DNA of 64,000 nucleotides from contig WIXG01000279.1 in assembly GCA_009869945.1 (NCBI GenBank), positions 1 through 64,000 on the forward strand, in the 5' to 3' direction. Below, one piece after another: positions 13,421-28,400 of this stretch (the first letter of the stretch is position 1; every line of letters starts with the position of its first letter). Source of the stretch: Mesaphorura yosii (Eukaryota > Arthropoda > Collembola > Poduromorpha > Tullbergiidae). The notes beneath the pieces were generated by a model. The model did no database searches, was not told the origin of the DNA, and worked only from the letters and a program-made list of their open reading frames with translations. The translations under genes and the position numbers were made by a program.

Positions 13421-16400
13421 TTATACGTTCATTAAGTACGACGGTTCCTTCACACTCGGCTCTTCGTCCGTGGCTCCTTCAGGCGCGCCTCGCTCCACGT
13501 CGTTCATCGTGAGCAGCACGTTCACGTGAGGGTGGTTGCCGCCACCGCCAGCACCGTGAGGGTGGTTCAGGTTGTTGATTCCGGACTGCGCAGTGATGAT
13601 GACCGTATTGCCACCGCTCGAGCCGGCCTGGCCACCACCGCCGCTCGATTGGGCAGTCACCGTCCGTGGCGGCACAGGAGGCGGTGGGTTGTAATACCGT
13701 ATTGGCGGGCCGTAGTATCTTATCGACGGAGGCTGCGTCGGACTCGGAGTTTCAGGAACTTTTGTCTTTGGATAAACTATCTTGTTCGGGTGAGCTTCGA
13801 CCGATAGAGCTACAATCACAAAGAGTAGAATCAGTCATTCAATGCCTGAGATTTGTCACCGTCAGTGCCGTCGAATTGACTCAATTAAACTTACCACCAT
13901 TGTAGTGGAGGAATAAAGGACGACCAATCACATTTGGCACCCGTCGCACCGTACCATAAACTTGTTGCTGTGACGAGCCCTGCAGGCCCTGCTGTTGTTG
14001 CTGCTGCTGACCGGCCATTGACATTGGGTGCTGGTGCGAATTCGTCAGCGTTCCGTACATGTTATTCTGGTTGTTCATGACGTGGTTTGGCTGCTGCTGC
14101 TGTGAAATGCCCGTCATGGGTCCACTTATGCTGTTGCTATGAGCATGCTGGTGCTGATGTTGTGCCGGCTGAACTTGTTGATAAATGTGATGCGGTTGCT
14201 GATTGTGAGTATTGAATGATTGAGTATGGCCAAGATTTGTTGTGCCTCCGCCGCCACCGGGCGCGGCTGCTCCTCCACCTACGCTCCACGAATGGGGTCG
14301 ACTAAAGTTCACGAAATTGGCACCAGGCGGGCCGCCACCGCCGCCGCCCGCGGCGGCATTGTTGCCCGATGCATTCTCAAAGGATTGGCGTATCATCTCA
14401 AAGTGAGCACGTGACTCTTCCGTCTGTCTGCCGGGAGTATTTTGAAATTCGTAGTTGAGTGCCGCTTGCCGTACAGAAGTTGTCGGAGCGGGTTCATTGT
14501 TATTGTTGTTTGGAGCATTCATTCCACCAGCTGAGCCACCAACAGCTGTAGCGCCTGCTGCGGTTGAGCTACTCGTCGAAGTATCGCTGCTCGTGATACT
14601 TCCACCCCCGTTGCTGCTGCTGTTTGTGCTGGTTGAGGAGGACGAGTTGGGGAGCATCATCGCAGGTGAGAGCGAGACGTGTGCATGATTCCTGACACCG
14701 ACACTGCCACTCCCACCTGCACTAGCACTACTGTTCACAACAATGAGATTGCTTTCAGGAAGACGTGCGTTTTCGTACTGACCCTCGCCCATCAGCCTCT
14801 GCTGCTGCTGCTGAAATTCGGGGTTCATCAACTGAGCCTGGGCCGACCCCATCAGAATCCCAGAACTGGAGTTATTGTTATCTACTTGACCAATCAGAAC
14901 CGGGATTGGGGTCGATGTCGATTTACGGTTGGGGTTCGGGAGTGTCGCAGTCATCCCGGGTGTGTTATTCGTCGTGAATTGGGCAAATATCTGGTTGCTC
15001 GTTGAGAACTTGGGCTTGATTCCTTTCACCGACGGCCGCCTACTGAATCCGTAGTCGTCGGCGTTGCCTCCAGCACCGTCGTCACCGTACCGCTTCCTCA
15101 GCCGTTCGATCCGCCCTCCGTCTTTCGTAATGAATGTCTCGAGCTCTGATTCAGTCCCTTTGATGAGTCCTTCTTCTATGTCTTCGAGTGTGTAACTAAT
15201 CTGCTTAATCCTAGCCTCCTGCACCGGCTGCTGCTGTCGCATTGACGACGAAGACTGCACAAAGAGCTCCTCGTTTGTCGACGTGCCCGCGTCACTCGAC
15301 AGTTTCACCGGACTGCTCCCACTTCCACTTCCGTTCCCATTGTTCACCGACACTCCGTTCTTATCACGTGCTGGCCAGGTAGCGAACCCGGACTGACCGT
15401 CGCTTGAGTCCTCGTCGTCCAGCGAAGTGAGCCAGCGGAGTTTCTCGACGAGCGATGAGCATTCAGGTTTCTTCTTATTACTAGAGCGCATTCGGAGCGT
15501 AGAGTCCACTGCAAGCCGGATTTGTTCGGAGGTTCGCAGCGGTGCCGTGCCAATGTCGACCTTCGTCGGTGCCATCTGCGGGGCCATCGGCATCGGCATC
15601 TGCACGAGGGAGTTTGTCTCGTAGTAGTGCGTCTGGAGCGCATGCTGCTGCAGTGGTTCGGTCTGTGAGTACTGAGTTGGGCTGAAATAAATAAGCAGAA
15701 AGCAGTGAACACACGCATATTAACAGTCAGAGCAATTTGTGATTGATTAGTACAGCCGCACAGCACAACACGAATACGAAATACGAAGCCAAGTCGTGTC
15801 GAACTTTTCTGGACTGAAAGGGAATTAGTTTACGTCGTAAACAATAAACAATGACAGCGACGTACCTGGCCTCTGAACATTTAACAATGTCAGGCTCGTC
15901 GGGCGGTGTGGAGGCAGCTTTCTTCCCGTCGTTACTGTTTGATCTCCAGAGCCTTCCGCCTTTGAGGATGCCTCCCAATCTGTCAATATTAAATTTCACT
16001 TTAGGTAATGCGCCGAGGACCAAAAACATTGCGAAAACGGAAAACAGCAAAAGCAAAAACTTTTCCATGCTCGTGTTCGTTTGTCTATTTTGTCCAGCTT
16101 GGGCTCCAGCTCTAGCCTGGACTGCGCCGCGCCATGAAATTGTAATGAGACAGAGATTGGCAGCCCAACATCAATCACGCAAGGACGCAAGGAGTAAATA
16201 ACCGCGGTCGTACACGAAATGAGGCGTAGAAGCAGTAAGCAAAGATCATTTAGCGGCAGCACTTACATGTATCGGGATCCTTTCTTCTTGGTCGTTTCGT
16301 ATTCCGCGGGCGGCTCGTCTTCGTCCAACGAAGAAAGTACGCCGTTTGTAGTATGCGGTGGGCCCATGCTGACGCTGACACCCGGAGGTGGCGGTGGCAT

Positions 16401-19400
16401 GGGATCCCCTTTCAGGAAAATCTTTCTCCGGGCTGTGGGAGGCGACGGAGGACTTACACGTGTAACATCTACGACAAAGAAACCAGAAAACGAAAACTTA
16501 GACTCATTACCCATTTGGCTTAAGTTTCCTCTGCAGTTTGCTGCGCTGCAGAACTTTCAACTTTCTTCAAGTGCCGTGTCCGTCTGCTTTGTGGTTAAAA
16601 CTTTGTGCTCGTGCCCACTCAAGAGCGGAATATGGAAATGGAAATGGTTTAATACGATTATCCTGCTTTAATTGGCTTTCATAAACCAAAGTCGGCCAGG
16701 CCAAGCCAAGTTTCAAGCACAAAACTTATGTCTGTCTCTTTTGCTTTTGCTTTCATTTCCAGCATTCGCCATTCGCGATTCGCATTCTTCGAGTTTTATG
16801 TCAAGTCTTCGGACAAGGACACAACACAAAAGGCGAGGCACAGTGCACGGGCACAGAAGGAGGTTGACATTTAATTTATGTCATTAATAATGCTGTGATT
16901 TCAGGAATGCAATGCAAGAAAATAGAATTGTCCCAATTCTCCTGGATTTAAATGCTCGAGTCCAAGCAAAAAACCTAGTTACGAATCGCGGTTTAATCGC
17001 AGATCCTTCAGATTTTAAGCGGCGTGGCGGCCCTTACCAGGTTCGATGGTGAAGAATTCTTGCGGGAAAAATCGATCCTTGTACCCTTCCGGTGGGCTGA
17101 GTGTTGGTGGATCGTCAAACTCGTACGGCTGCAGGTACTGATGCTGGTGCGCCGCCATCTGCATTTCGTACTGCTGCTGGTACATTTCAGACTCCCGTTC
17201 TCTCCTCTCAATCTCCTCCTGCCGCATCCGGCTGTACTCGTCTTCGTGCACCCAGCACGAACATTCGGCGTCGTAAAAGAGGTTGAGTGACTCGTTGAAC
17301 GTGACGCAACGCCCGCGCGGCCGCTGCTTGCCCAGACCGGGTCTCCGGAGCACCGAACGAAGTGTGGACGACGAGGAGGTCGTAGAGGAAGACGTCGAGC
17401 TGCTGTTGGCCATTCCGACTCGTTGATGCATCGTGGCTTCTGGAACCCCAACTGCAACGGACAACAACAAAATGCATTTTAGTTGTTTAGTGCTCTGGTT
17501 GTCAGTGCATTGACGTCATTCCGGGTATCAGAAATCAACTAAGTTGAATAATTAATTTGTGTCAATTGCCGCCTGACAGCTCAAATATTCAATATCAGTC
17601 CCAAAGTGCTGCCAATTTGAAAGACATTCTGCCAGATCAGATAGACAGGCCGATTCGAGTAGAAGGACGTTTCCTAACGCTACACACGGCTGGCAAGCCT
17701 CATTTTGTGTATATGATATTATTATTAACAAGTCTGGAGTCTCCGCTCATCCATTTTCAAGCGTGTTCATGGAATATTGATAGCAAGGCGGCAGAAGCAC
17801 AACGTGGCGTGGCATGGCAGGCATATAAAAATGTAAATGTATTTGTCATGGTCCTTACTCTTTGTATAAGGCAAAGTATAAACTTGGATTACTTTACTTT
17901 ACTCGACAGAGCCCCGATCCCGAAAATGGAATGGACTCAGGCACGGCACGGTGCGCTACACGGGTTCAAACTCCAGACCAGGCTACTTCTTATTCTATAA
18001 ATTCAGTCACTTAAGCTCTGGCTTGGCTGGCTGTTCTTTACTTTACAGCCGATGGAGCGCCAGCGCCAGGCAGCAAAAGTAAACTGAACGGAAGAGGAGA
18101 AAGAAAGAAAGTAAGCAGTCAGGCAAGCGGATGACGGGACCAAAGAACCAACAACCAACAAGCATAGCAGTCTAGCATGGGATGATAATAATGAATGCGG
18201 ACCACGTTCGACCTGAATTTATAAAATTTCATTCATTTCATTTCTTTTACGTGCACCATCTCAACAAACAACCAAACAAGCAAGCATCCGAGTAGATCGA
18301 GCAGGATGATCGTGGCGTGGCGTGCCTCGTAACTTGCTACACATTGGACGTGGACGTGGACGTTGGCTGCCTGGATTAAGACACTGCCACACTGCACTTT
18401 CACACTTTTATGGACTCACTTTTCCCTGTCATGCCATGGACATCGTGTTTAGCATTTTGCGAATCGCAAATCATGATCACGTCGATTTTGGAGTGGAAAA
18501 GAGCATGGACAAGCACATAGCAAGAGCCCTTCACTTCGTCGTAGCGTAAGTATACTTTGTGTTGCTTTACAGTTGTTTGTAAAAGTCAACAACGAAATTC
18601 GATATTCGATTCTATGCCTCTTTTAATGTCTACTGTGTGCTGTTTCTTTCCATTCCTTAGTAAAATGCATGCATGGCTAACGAGTTTGGAGTTGTCTTTG
18701 GAGGCCAAGAGACAGGCAAGATGCAAGACTTTCGACGATTTGGGAGTCTGGACTCGACGACTCAGGACATTAGACGTTCTTATTGCGGTGTAAAACGAGG
18801 CTGTTCGACTGTTCACTGTGGAATATTGCACCTAACCTCCAATCAGACACTAAATCTCTCAGGAGAAGAAAGGAGAAGCAGAAAGCAGAAAGTCAATCCA
18901 ACATCTAACTCAAAGGAATCAAGGAATTTAAGAACAGAAGCAGAAAATGCCAGGCACGAGAAGAAGAAAGAAGTCAAAGTAAAAAAGAAGAGTATTTCAA
19001 TAATTTCCTACTCTTCGCTCTTTTGCCCCTACGCCCGCCCGCTTGCCTTTTACTTATGTAAATGTGGATGCAAAATGCAAATGTAAATCAGTAAATCGTC
19101 GATTGCAATTTAGTACCGCCGTTGTTCATCGAAGCCTCGTCTTGTCTTTTTATTACATACATTATTACTTTGCCTTGCCGTTGCGCCGTGCCACACGAGA
19201 CGGCAGATGAGAAAATGAATGGGTTTCGGGAATTCGACGCCCGGCCTCAAAAAGAGAAGACTCACTCACTTCTACTGCCCTGCCCTGCGCTGTTGCTGCG
19301 GAGCGATTCCAAGAAAAATGTAAAAGAGATTGAAACGTAATCTACATGGAGAAAGTCCAATAATCCATTCGGGAAAACGGGAAGGCATAAATCGTTCAGG

Positions 19401-22400
19401 GCTTGCGTGTACAGGACACAGAAATCGGTTGATGGAATTTCCAACAAAGAGCACACGTTACACGAGTACACGGAACATTGAATACATCAATCAATCAATT
19501 GCCTGCTGCTTGAGTATTCATCTTTTCCTACGTTATGAATGAGTGCCTGTCCCTTAGCCGTTGTCTGATCTCTGCTGGACATTCCGGCAGACGGCTCTCG
19601 ACTTGAAACCTGACCAGACCATCCTTCTTTCCTTTCCAGCCACAGCCCGGCCTTTAATCAATACTTTACACATTCGCTACGTTTGCCTACGTTTTGTTCG
19701 CAAAATGCATTGCTGGCTTTGGAATTCTTAATGACATTTTTGCATGTCCCAAATATTTATCATTTATGCGACCTAACATTGACTTGAATCGAGCAAGAGT
19801 CGAGTACTGTGCCGAGTGCGTGCGTGGCATTAACGTAAACCTGTCATTACCACACCAGAAAACGGGTCCGACTATTGCATTGCTGCGGGTTGCACTGCGG
19901 GACGTTTGTCCTCGAATGCAGTGCAGCCCGCACGCTATGCCACACTCCAAAAACAGGTGAAGGGTAAAAAATGGGGAAAGGTTCGAGATTAATCAATGAT
20001 TGCTCTGCTCTGCCACTCTGCCTTTCGTATTTCGTACCGTGCGTGGCGCGTCGACGCGTGGCACGGTGACGGTGAGCATGACTCATAAACCAACAACAAT
20101 AGGCTCCAGGCTCGCATATGAACTATAAATAGATTCGTAACAAGTAGTGGGAATTGTGTCAAGTGGCTGTCAACTGATTTGGGAGCATAATTAACGTAGC
20201 TGGTGACGGTGACATTGTGACATGCGTGGCTCGCGCGCGTTGGCACATGTATTTACCAGGAGAAAGCAATGATCGAGCCTCCTAACAGGAAGCTATAAAC
20301 AGTGCAAGCGAATTGGTCTATGAATGAAATGACAAGAGAGCCTGTAAAAGCGTCCGTGAAGAAAGGCCGAGATGAAGACGTGTAGCACGTCATGATAATG
20401 GGGTAATAAATTGAATTCATTTTTATTAAACATTAATACGCTCGAAAAACTCATAGACACGAATACAATTAAGAAAAACCCTGACTTCATCTTGCACACC
20501 CCGCAATCGGAAACCAGGCAAGTCACACCAAAGAAAAGTAATGGTGAGCTCCCATAAGCTTGCTACACGAACGAGTAAAGAGCAGGCTAGAACTCCGATA
20601 CAGCGGCCAGGAGACAATCACGTCGAATTAAATGCATTTTTGAAGTCAAGTTTAAGGAGCACACGTATTGAGTTATGCGTTGCTGGAAAATACGCACTCG
20701 CCGCGTGCATATTTCTGCACCTCCACGAACACCAGAAATGATTAAAACTGTTCAGGAGCTGCAGAGCGCAGCAGAATAACTTCTACAAAATCTGATCTCT
20801 CCGAAAAATAAATAAATAGAATTATTGTAAAAGTCTACATGCTTGCCAGCCAGCCCCTTGCCAGCCATGGCACCGAGGCTCTTATTCTAATAAAATGATG
20901 ACGCGTTATTGTCATCGTCATCACCAGCGGTAGCAGCAACCATTAAGTAGTAATATGGGTCTATTATTGGCAAATTTTCAAGCGCAGCGTCTCCGAGTCG
21001 TGGTTCCATCCTGTGCCAACCCAACCACAAAAGCATTGCTATTGCCATTAACAGTCCAGGCCAGGCCATGATTTATTGCTTGAGTAATGAATGGTGATAA
21101 AACCATATTCATATTCGTACTGCAGTCGGTTGCTTTGCTGTACAGCTTCCGCTTTGTAAGTTGTAATATAATTAAAGACTGCCAGACTGTTCATTTCATT
21201 GCTCGCTGTTTGCGTTCACTTTACTTTAGTTGTACGTACGTTTGCTTAGTCACACACTTCATTAATTCTCTAATTTCCTTTTTTCATCTCTCAGTTTACA
21301 CTGGCATGGTTTGATGGGCGGCATAGCAACTCGCTCGTACGTCCGCACCGCGCACAGCACAGCACTTCGTACGTCATTAGCACAAGAACCATTGAGTCTG
21401 TGCTCGAGAGACTATCGTTCAGGGAGTTGAGTTGAAGTGTTCAAATATTTATTCACGTAGTAATTCACATTTCACAATTTTAATAGCCTCCGAGTCCTTT
21501 CCTCTTTTGTTCCTGCGTACCGCTTTTGTTCTTGCTTCCCTGCTTTTGCTTTAGCGTTTGCATTTTGCTTTCCTTTCCAGGAATCGCGAATGTGCGTATG
21601 AAATGCTTCCAGGCCCATAAATCAAAATCACGCGCGCGCCAGGTAAGTTATGAATCTGCCCGTTCGTTGGATTTGGATGCATCGAAATGAACATTAGTGA
21701 ACATGCCAATCTGCGATTTCTGATTTGTGTGGTGAAAACTGCAAAAGTAAGTAACTCGAAATAAATTGGCAACAATTCGCACGTCAACTTCAGCCGTTTC
21801 CCTGCCGGTGCCAGTGAAAAAGGACGTAAATCCTTTCGCGTCAACGTCAACGGCGCAAGCTGGAAAACTCGGCAAAGCGCAGAAGAGAGCATCCAATTTG
21901 CAATTTGATCCTGTACAAACTTTGAAAACTTTTCCGTGCGCAAATCCCAGAATGCGAATGCGAATGAGAACGAATTTGAAGGAAGTTTTCAAACTCGATT
22001 CGACCCAAAAATACATAATGCGAATTATGAATTGCTCAAAGTTCAAAGATAAAGACAGAAAAAGGCAGGGCTTGAGAGATTCGAGTAAAGTACGATTTAT
22101 TCGCCCGGATTTCTGACGTCTGCCAAGTGCAAAGTGCGCGATCCCATAAAAATGACAGCCAAGTGGTCATAAAATATCAAACATGGCAGGCATTCGGCAT
22201 TTGTGAATTCTTTCCACGCGCACGCAGGAGAATTCAGTCCACACGCGAGCCGCACCGCAATCACCGCGGCGGCCAATTTTTGGCGTGAATTTTGAACTTT
22301 GAACTGCTGAACCCAATTTTAATTTTACACACTTCAGCTTACATTGACCTTCTGCTTCGGAAACCAGAAATGCTTACGCATTCGCGTACGGGTCGTACAC

Positions 22401-25400
22401 GCACGCATTTTTGCACGCCTTGCCACAAAGACCACAAATATTTTGGCACTTTGCTCCATTTCTTGCCTATTCTGTGCTGTGCTACGTGCGGCGTGCCTGC
22501 CCTTTGATGTCTTACGCCTGCCTTTGAGGAATTCTCTTTTGCTCTGATTTTCGCCGCTGCTTGTGTTAAAGGCGTAAGGCGTAAATTCGTGTTCGTGGTC
22601 GCGGCCATCACAAATGAATAAATGAAATATTGCCTTACAGCCTTCTTTATGCTTTTTGCTTTATGGCTGGCAAAAATAGTGATAGTGAAAGTGGAAAGTG
22701 CATTCATGCCGTCATTTTCACCGTGCCGGCCAAGACATGTGCTTTACCAAGACCAAAGCATGGCATAAAATATGCATGGAGGTTTCTCCCGGCTAATGAC
22801 CCTTTGCATGAATCACTGCTCCGGATTCTTTCCTTCTTTGCTTGATCCCTTCGTTTTCGACCGGATGGGCCGACGACGGACGGCCGTGGAGGAAGTCGCT
22901 CAATAATGCACTACACACGGGCCAAGCAATTGCCATTTCCATTGGCCATCGTAAGCAAGCAGGCAAGCAGAAGCAGCGAAACGGAAAGAAAGTCCGTCCG
23001 GATGAAGAATTCATCTGCTTGCACGCATACGGCATAAGAGAGATGCAGAATCCAATTTACGAGCACTAATTTTCACATGCACAGGTGGCTGGCTCGTGCG
23101 CACAATGATACGTAATAGAAATAGTGAAAGCAATAATGGATGCTTGCATCACGTTGCAGTGCAGGGCAGGTGAGTCGCCGCGCGAGGCCCTGCACGGCAT
23201 GCGTGGGCTGGGCTGGCTTGGCTGTCTAACGCAAACAATGCTTGCTGCGAGCGTTAGCAAGCATCGAGCGTGAGCGTTAAGCATGATGAAATAATAATAA
23301 GGAATAATAATTCCTGTACGCGGGCGCGTGTGTAGGCACACGGTGCTGGAGAAAGTACTCAACGTAAACTGCAAAGTAGACAAAAGTTTGCGTCCCATGC
23401 TCGCTAGTGGAAAATGAGAATCTGAAAAGAGCAGCAGCCTTGCCAAGGCAAGATTCATGACTCGCCTGCCTGCCTGCCACTTGCATGACTGCTGCAGAAT
23501 CCCACGACTGGCTGTGACTGCGCTTGCTACCTTGTCTGCTGGGTCTCGAAGAGTTTTTTTTTTTACTTTTACCGATCTCGATACAAAACACAATCCATAA
23601 CTCATACCATTCTTTCAACCTGCCATGCCACTGCCGTTTTCGTTGCCGCTGTCGTGCGATTATTCCAATGCGCCAGCACTTTCGCTTACCTGTGACCGTA
23701 ACGGGTTTGATATCGTTGCTATTGTCTCTTATGGCTATAGGGCCGATTTTCTCCTTGTCCAAATCCGACTTAGGCTGGCCGCGACAACTGCCCAACGACG
23801 AGCAGGACACTTTTCGCCTATCCCTGAATTGCAGGAGTTTGGTAATCTTTAGCAGGGACGAAGATGAGGTAGGTTCACGATCACGTTCTCGGCTGAGTCT
23901 TAGCTTTGCACCGGGCTCGATTGTACCCGTGTTCTTTGGAGTTGGGGCGCTCCCGCCGCCATTATTCTCATGTGGTACCTTTCGATGCTGCTGCTGAGGC
24001 GTGCACTGAGTTGAGGTGTCTATCGTCAGCGGCAGTTCGAAATGAGATGTAGATTTGGGTAGGAAGACGGGCTCGGGCTCCGACCCGGACACGGGGACCC
24101 GATCACATTCTCGTTCACTTTCACTGCAGAGCTGCTTGCCGTCGTCTTCGTCATCATTTTCTTCCTCATACTTTACATTTATCGAATTAATTGGCGAATT
24201 GGCGCTGATTAACGAAGAATAATCGACACTCGCACTGGCCTGTCCATTGTCCTGGCCTGTTTCCACTTTTTCCTGGTCCTGCAGTAGTTGCAATTCCAAA
24301 TCCAAGAAGTTGAGGCTCTCAGTCTGCGGATTTTGACTTCGGCTACGACGACTGCGATTGCCACTTCCACTTTGAGTTTCACTGCGACTGGTGCAACTAC
24401 TTTCACTACTGCTGCTCCTTTCTGCTACTGAGGCGAGAGAACACTGCCCGTTGCCGTTGTTGCTGCGGGTGCATTTCGGTGAGCAGGACGGAGACGGAGA
24501 ACAAGTGCTCGTTGTACTCGTACTTTTATTATTTGTCCCACTTTCACTCGTACTGCACGGCTCTGGCTGCCTGTGCCTGTGCTTCTGTTGCTTATCATTC
24601 TCCGGGTGGTGAGAAGAGCCGGTCGATATTCCCGTCAGTCGCCAGAGAGCATGCTCTACGTTCGGTTTCGCATTCGTACTCGTGTTAGCACCAGCACCAG
24701 CACAAGAACTACTTTCACCCGCTTCGCTCGCATTCACAGGAGGAAAAGTACCCGTGCCCGAACAGGCAGTGCTCGTACAGGCAGCGGCAGCGACAACAGC
24801 ATCTTTAACGTATATCTGAGTAGGAGGCCCATTCGAATTCGCATTCTGTGTCTTATTAGCTTCAGCTCTTTCTCCGCTGTTGCTGCTTAAGCGTATGCTT
24901 TCTCTTTCTGCCTCATCATCGTCATCTCGCACTGCCGTAGCCGTGCTCGTGTACGTATGAGGCTTATTATCATCGATCCAACTCGCCGTATTCTCGTGCT
25001 CTGGTTGGAGTTCGTCTTCTTCTATGCCTTCATCATCTTCATATTCTTCATCCTCTGCTTCTGCCTGAGCTTCTGCTTTTGCTTGTTCACCTTGTGGGCC
25101 CACGTCCACGTCTGCAGACTCGCGCTCACAGGCCAGGCTGGTTTTCGCTTTGGATTCAGACTCAGCTTTGGCTTTGGTGTTGGTGTAATCATTGGACGGA
25201 GAAATATTATTATTCCCAAATGGCCATTCAAACTCATTCTCATCAGCTTCCTCTGCAATTACTTCTTCGTCCTCATCATCTTCTTCTGCCTTCACCTCTG
25301 TCTGCTTTTGCCTTAGCCTTTGCTTTTGTCCTGCTCCATTGTCCTCATGTAACAACATTTCATTAGTAATCGTGGCATCCGAGTCGGAATCTGTTCCTGT

Positions 25401-28400
25401 TTCTTCTGTCTCTGTCTCGGTCTCTGTTTCTGCCTCTTCTTCTTCTTCTTCATAGTAGTAGTAATACTCTTCATCGTTCTGCTCCTCGTTTTCGTTGACG
25501 ACTTCCGTCAGCATGTCCGAGCATGCTGGAACACGTGTGTGGGCCTCATTAATGGTATTAATCTCGGCAGTCATTCCATTTGTTGTTACTGCTGCTGTTG
25601 GCCTTTGGCTCGTCCGTATTTGGACCGGCGGCGTCGGTATTGGCTTTGCCTCTTTATTAAATCCATTACGATCACAACTTTCTTCATTTTCATTTTCATC
25701 TTCATCTGCTTTGATCATGCAGCTGTTGCTGTTGCTACAGCCTCTCCACTTTCCACTTTCTCTTTCCTCTTCTTCATGTTCGTCCCCGTCTCGGTCTCGG
25801 TCGTGATCGTGTTCGTCGCTAATTAAAGATGAATCTGTCAAGAGCAATAAAAATGTCATTTGTCTCCATTAACTTCGTGTTTGCGTTTGCGTTTCGTTTA
25901 TGGGCGGTATTTAAAGGGTATGCAAAATTAATTCGGAAGGTATGCTAAAATAATTTACGAGCAGGTTATAAAAAGGTCTACTAAATTATTATCTCATATG
26001 CTAAAGTCTTGAAACTTTTGTTCGAAATTTCTTGTTGTACCCTTCATCTGGTACATGAGAAATTAGAATTGGCGCTTCAGTTGTTTGTTTAATGATTACT
26101 ACCACTACTTAATGCCACCAGTTAACCTAACTTGGGACACTGCAAACCCGGGTCTCATTACAACAAACCTAACATTACCCAAAACAAATCAAATAGAGAA
26201 GAAATTGATCGTTGCTGCAACAAATTAGGTTAAAATCGGTCAATCAATTACGTTGTGGTCTATTTAAATAATTTACATTTAGCATATACGACCCTAATTT
26301 AGCATGCTGATTAATTAAAAAGGCATACAAGAGTTTAGCATACCAAATAAATTCTTCCCTTTGTTGACTTTGTGGTTGACAAATTGCGACTTGCGAATGA
26401 CTAGCGTACAGTAATAGAAATTGACCCGCATCCGCGGCCGCGTGCCCCGACTTGCATCCCGTTTCTGGATTTTATCGATTCATGCCATGCTGCTGCTCGC
26501 TCATGATGATGAGGTCAGGCATGGGAAAGAAATCATTCGAGCGTGCCGAACCTGGCTTGGTCTATGAGATGACGTTAAAGACCGGGCCAGGCCAGGAGTA
26601 CCACTACGACAACTTTGCTTTGCAAATTCATGAAGCATCGTAGTCCCGTGGCCGTGGAGACGTGGAGAAATAATCAAATTAAGGCTAAGAAAGACAGCAG
26701 CGTTTCTCATTCTCGTGAGTATTCTACAATTAGGAATCAATCACGTGGAAATTAGCGAGAATAAGGAAGAGCCATTAAGAGTGATTCTCCTTCGTAAAGA
26801 CGCTCGAGTGGCGTCTCGCGTTCTAGTTCTGAATGAATGGACCAAGATCGTGGCAGCCGTGGCTTGAGCGCGAGCGTGGGCCCAACTTGCGTCTTAATCT
26901 CAAGTCATTTAATCAGTTCCTTCAGTCAGCTCTTTCCTGAACTGATCCCAAAGGCACAGGGCTCAAGACCGCGTTTTCGCATGGAAGATTTGCTGGCAAT
27001 AGAAGTAAATCGTACAGAGACGTAGAAACAAAATTAGAAACAGAAATCTCACACGTGCCATACATTCGTATTTCGTATTTTTATTCACGTAACCTGTCCC
27101 GAGGTTTCTTTTGTCATTGTGTAGCGAACGAGAAAAGAAAGGAACTCTAAGGCAAAGCTAAATGAATGGGCTCAAACTCAGAACCTTAGCGTGTGCAAGT
27201 GCGTGCGGGTCAAGCAAGCGTGAAAGTCGGGCGGATCGCGAACGGTCTAAAGTCTAAATGCGAAGAATCTCCTTTTGCAGGCCCAAAGTATGAAAAATGC
27301 CTTCCGTTGCAGTCGCGGACGCTTCGAGGAGATTAATTTAAGCAGACCGTCTCGAGCCATAGGTTTGCTTGCTCGTATGCGTATGCATGAAAGAATCGTC
27401 GGTGTCGACGTGTTGATACGCCGTGAATGTGAATGTGACGGGATGCTACCGTTTCATGCATGCTATATTTACGACGCTTCAATGCTCCGCGAGCGCCCGT
27501 GCGTCTTCACACTTGTTGCACTTGGACAAGATCTCAAGAATATTAAGTGCACCGTGTATTTTTTACTTGGATGTTATATTTCACGGAGATAGTAAAATTT
27601 ATGCTGAGTTTTGTGCCCTTTGACAACCTCTTTTTAACTTTATGAATTGAATCTGAGTTTGAATCCAGCGATAATACAACGATAAAACAGTCCGTAACAG
27701 GAGTAAAGCCGCCCAGGTAATAAGCCCCCCCCCCCCGGGTAATAAGCCACCGGGGAAGCTCAGGTCACCGGCTGTGAGAAATACAAAAAAATGGCAGCTG
27801 AACTCAAGAAAACTGTGGGCCCGTACGAAGACGGAAAGGGCTCATTGCTGGATTATCTTCGTGGTGCGGCTCACAAAATTAATTACAACGTCTAAATCTG
27901 TATCCCTTCCTGTACACTTATAATGTAGTCCACATTATCAGCTCATAGGACTGATGATGCAATTTATAAATGCGGCATGCAGGTCGACTCTATTACCGGG
28001 CGGCTTTTTACCGGCGGATTTACTCCTGCTTTCAAACAGCCAGAGCCTGAGAAGAATAATGCGAGGAATGTAAAGAAAGGTAAATTGTAACATTAAAAAC
28101 TCATAAAACGCGCGAGTCACCGCGCGCACTCATGTCTTCGTGTCGCGTGGTAATTAAAACAAGAATTTACTCGTTTCGTAGTAAGTATGGACATATTTTC
28201 AGCCTCAAGTTCTTGCTTTCTCGTAAAATGCAAAATGTCAACGGCCAGGTCGAAAGTCTGAGTCTGAGTTGTGAGCCTCTCTCGAGTCCCCCAAGAGAAT
28301 GAACACGAAAATATGAACTCGACTGCAAAATGTGACAAAAATCTCAGGTTTCTCTCATTAAATTCTTTACGAGCTTCCACTTTGAATTCTTGTCGCATGT

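Noticed and set aside
14220..15005. Plus-strand frames opposite the giant gene
   Set aside because: They are shadows of the low-complexity minus-strand exon 6, and their Ala/Ser/Leu runs come from Gln/Gly/Ser codons on the other strand.
17557..18000. 147-codon plus-strand frame in intron 2
   Set aside because: No homology, no splice support and no conserved motif. Treated as chance.
23277..23689. Extension of the giant gene's exon 2 frame beyond the donor
   Set aside because: A strong GTAAGC donor at 23689 matches the phase of the next exon. The extension loses the compositional signature.
23524..25806. Plus-strand Ser/Leu/Phe-rich frames
   Set aside because: Shadows of the acidic exon 2 of the giant gene. 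Apparent membrane spans are the complement of Glu/Asp codons.
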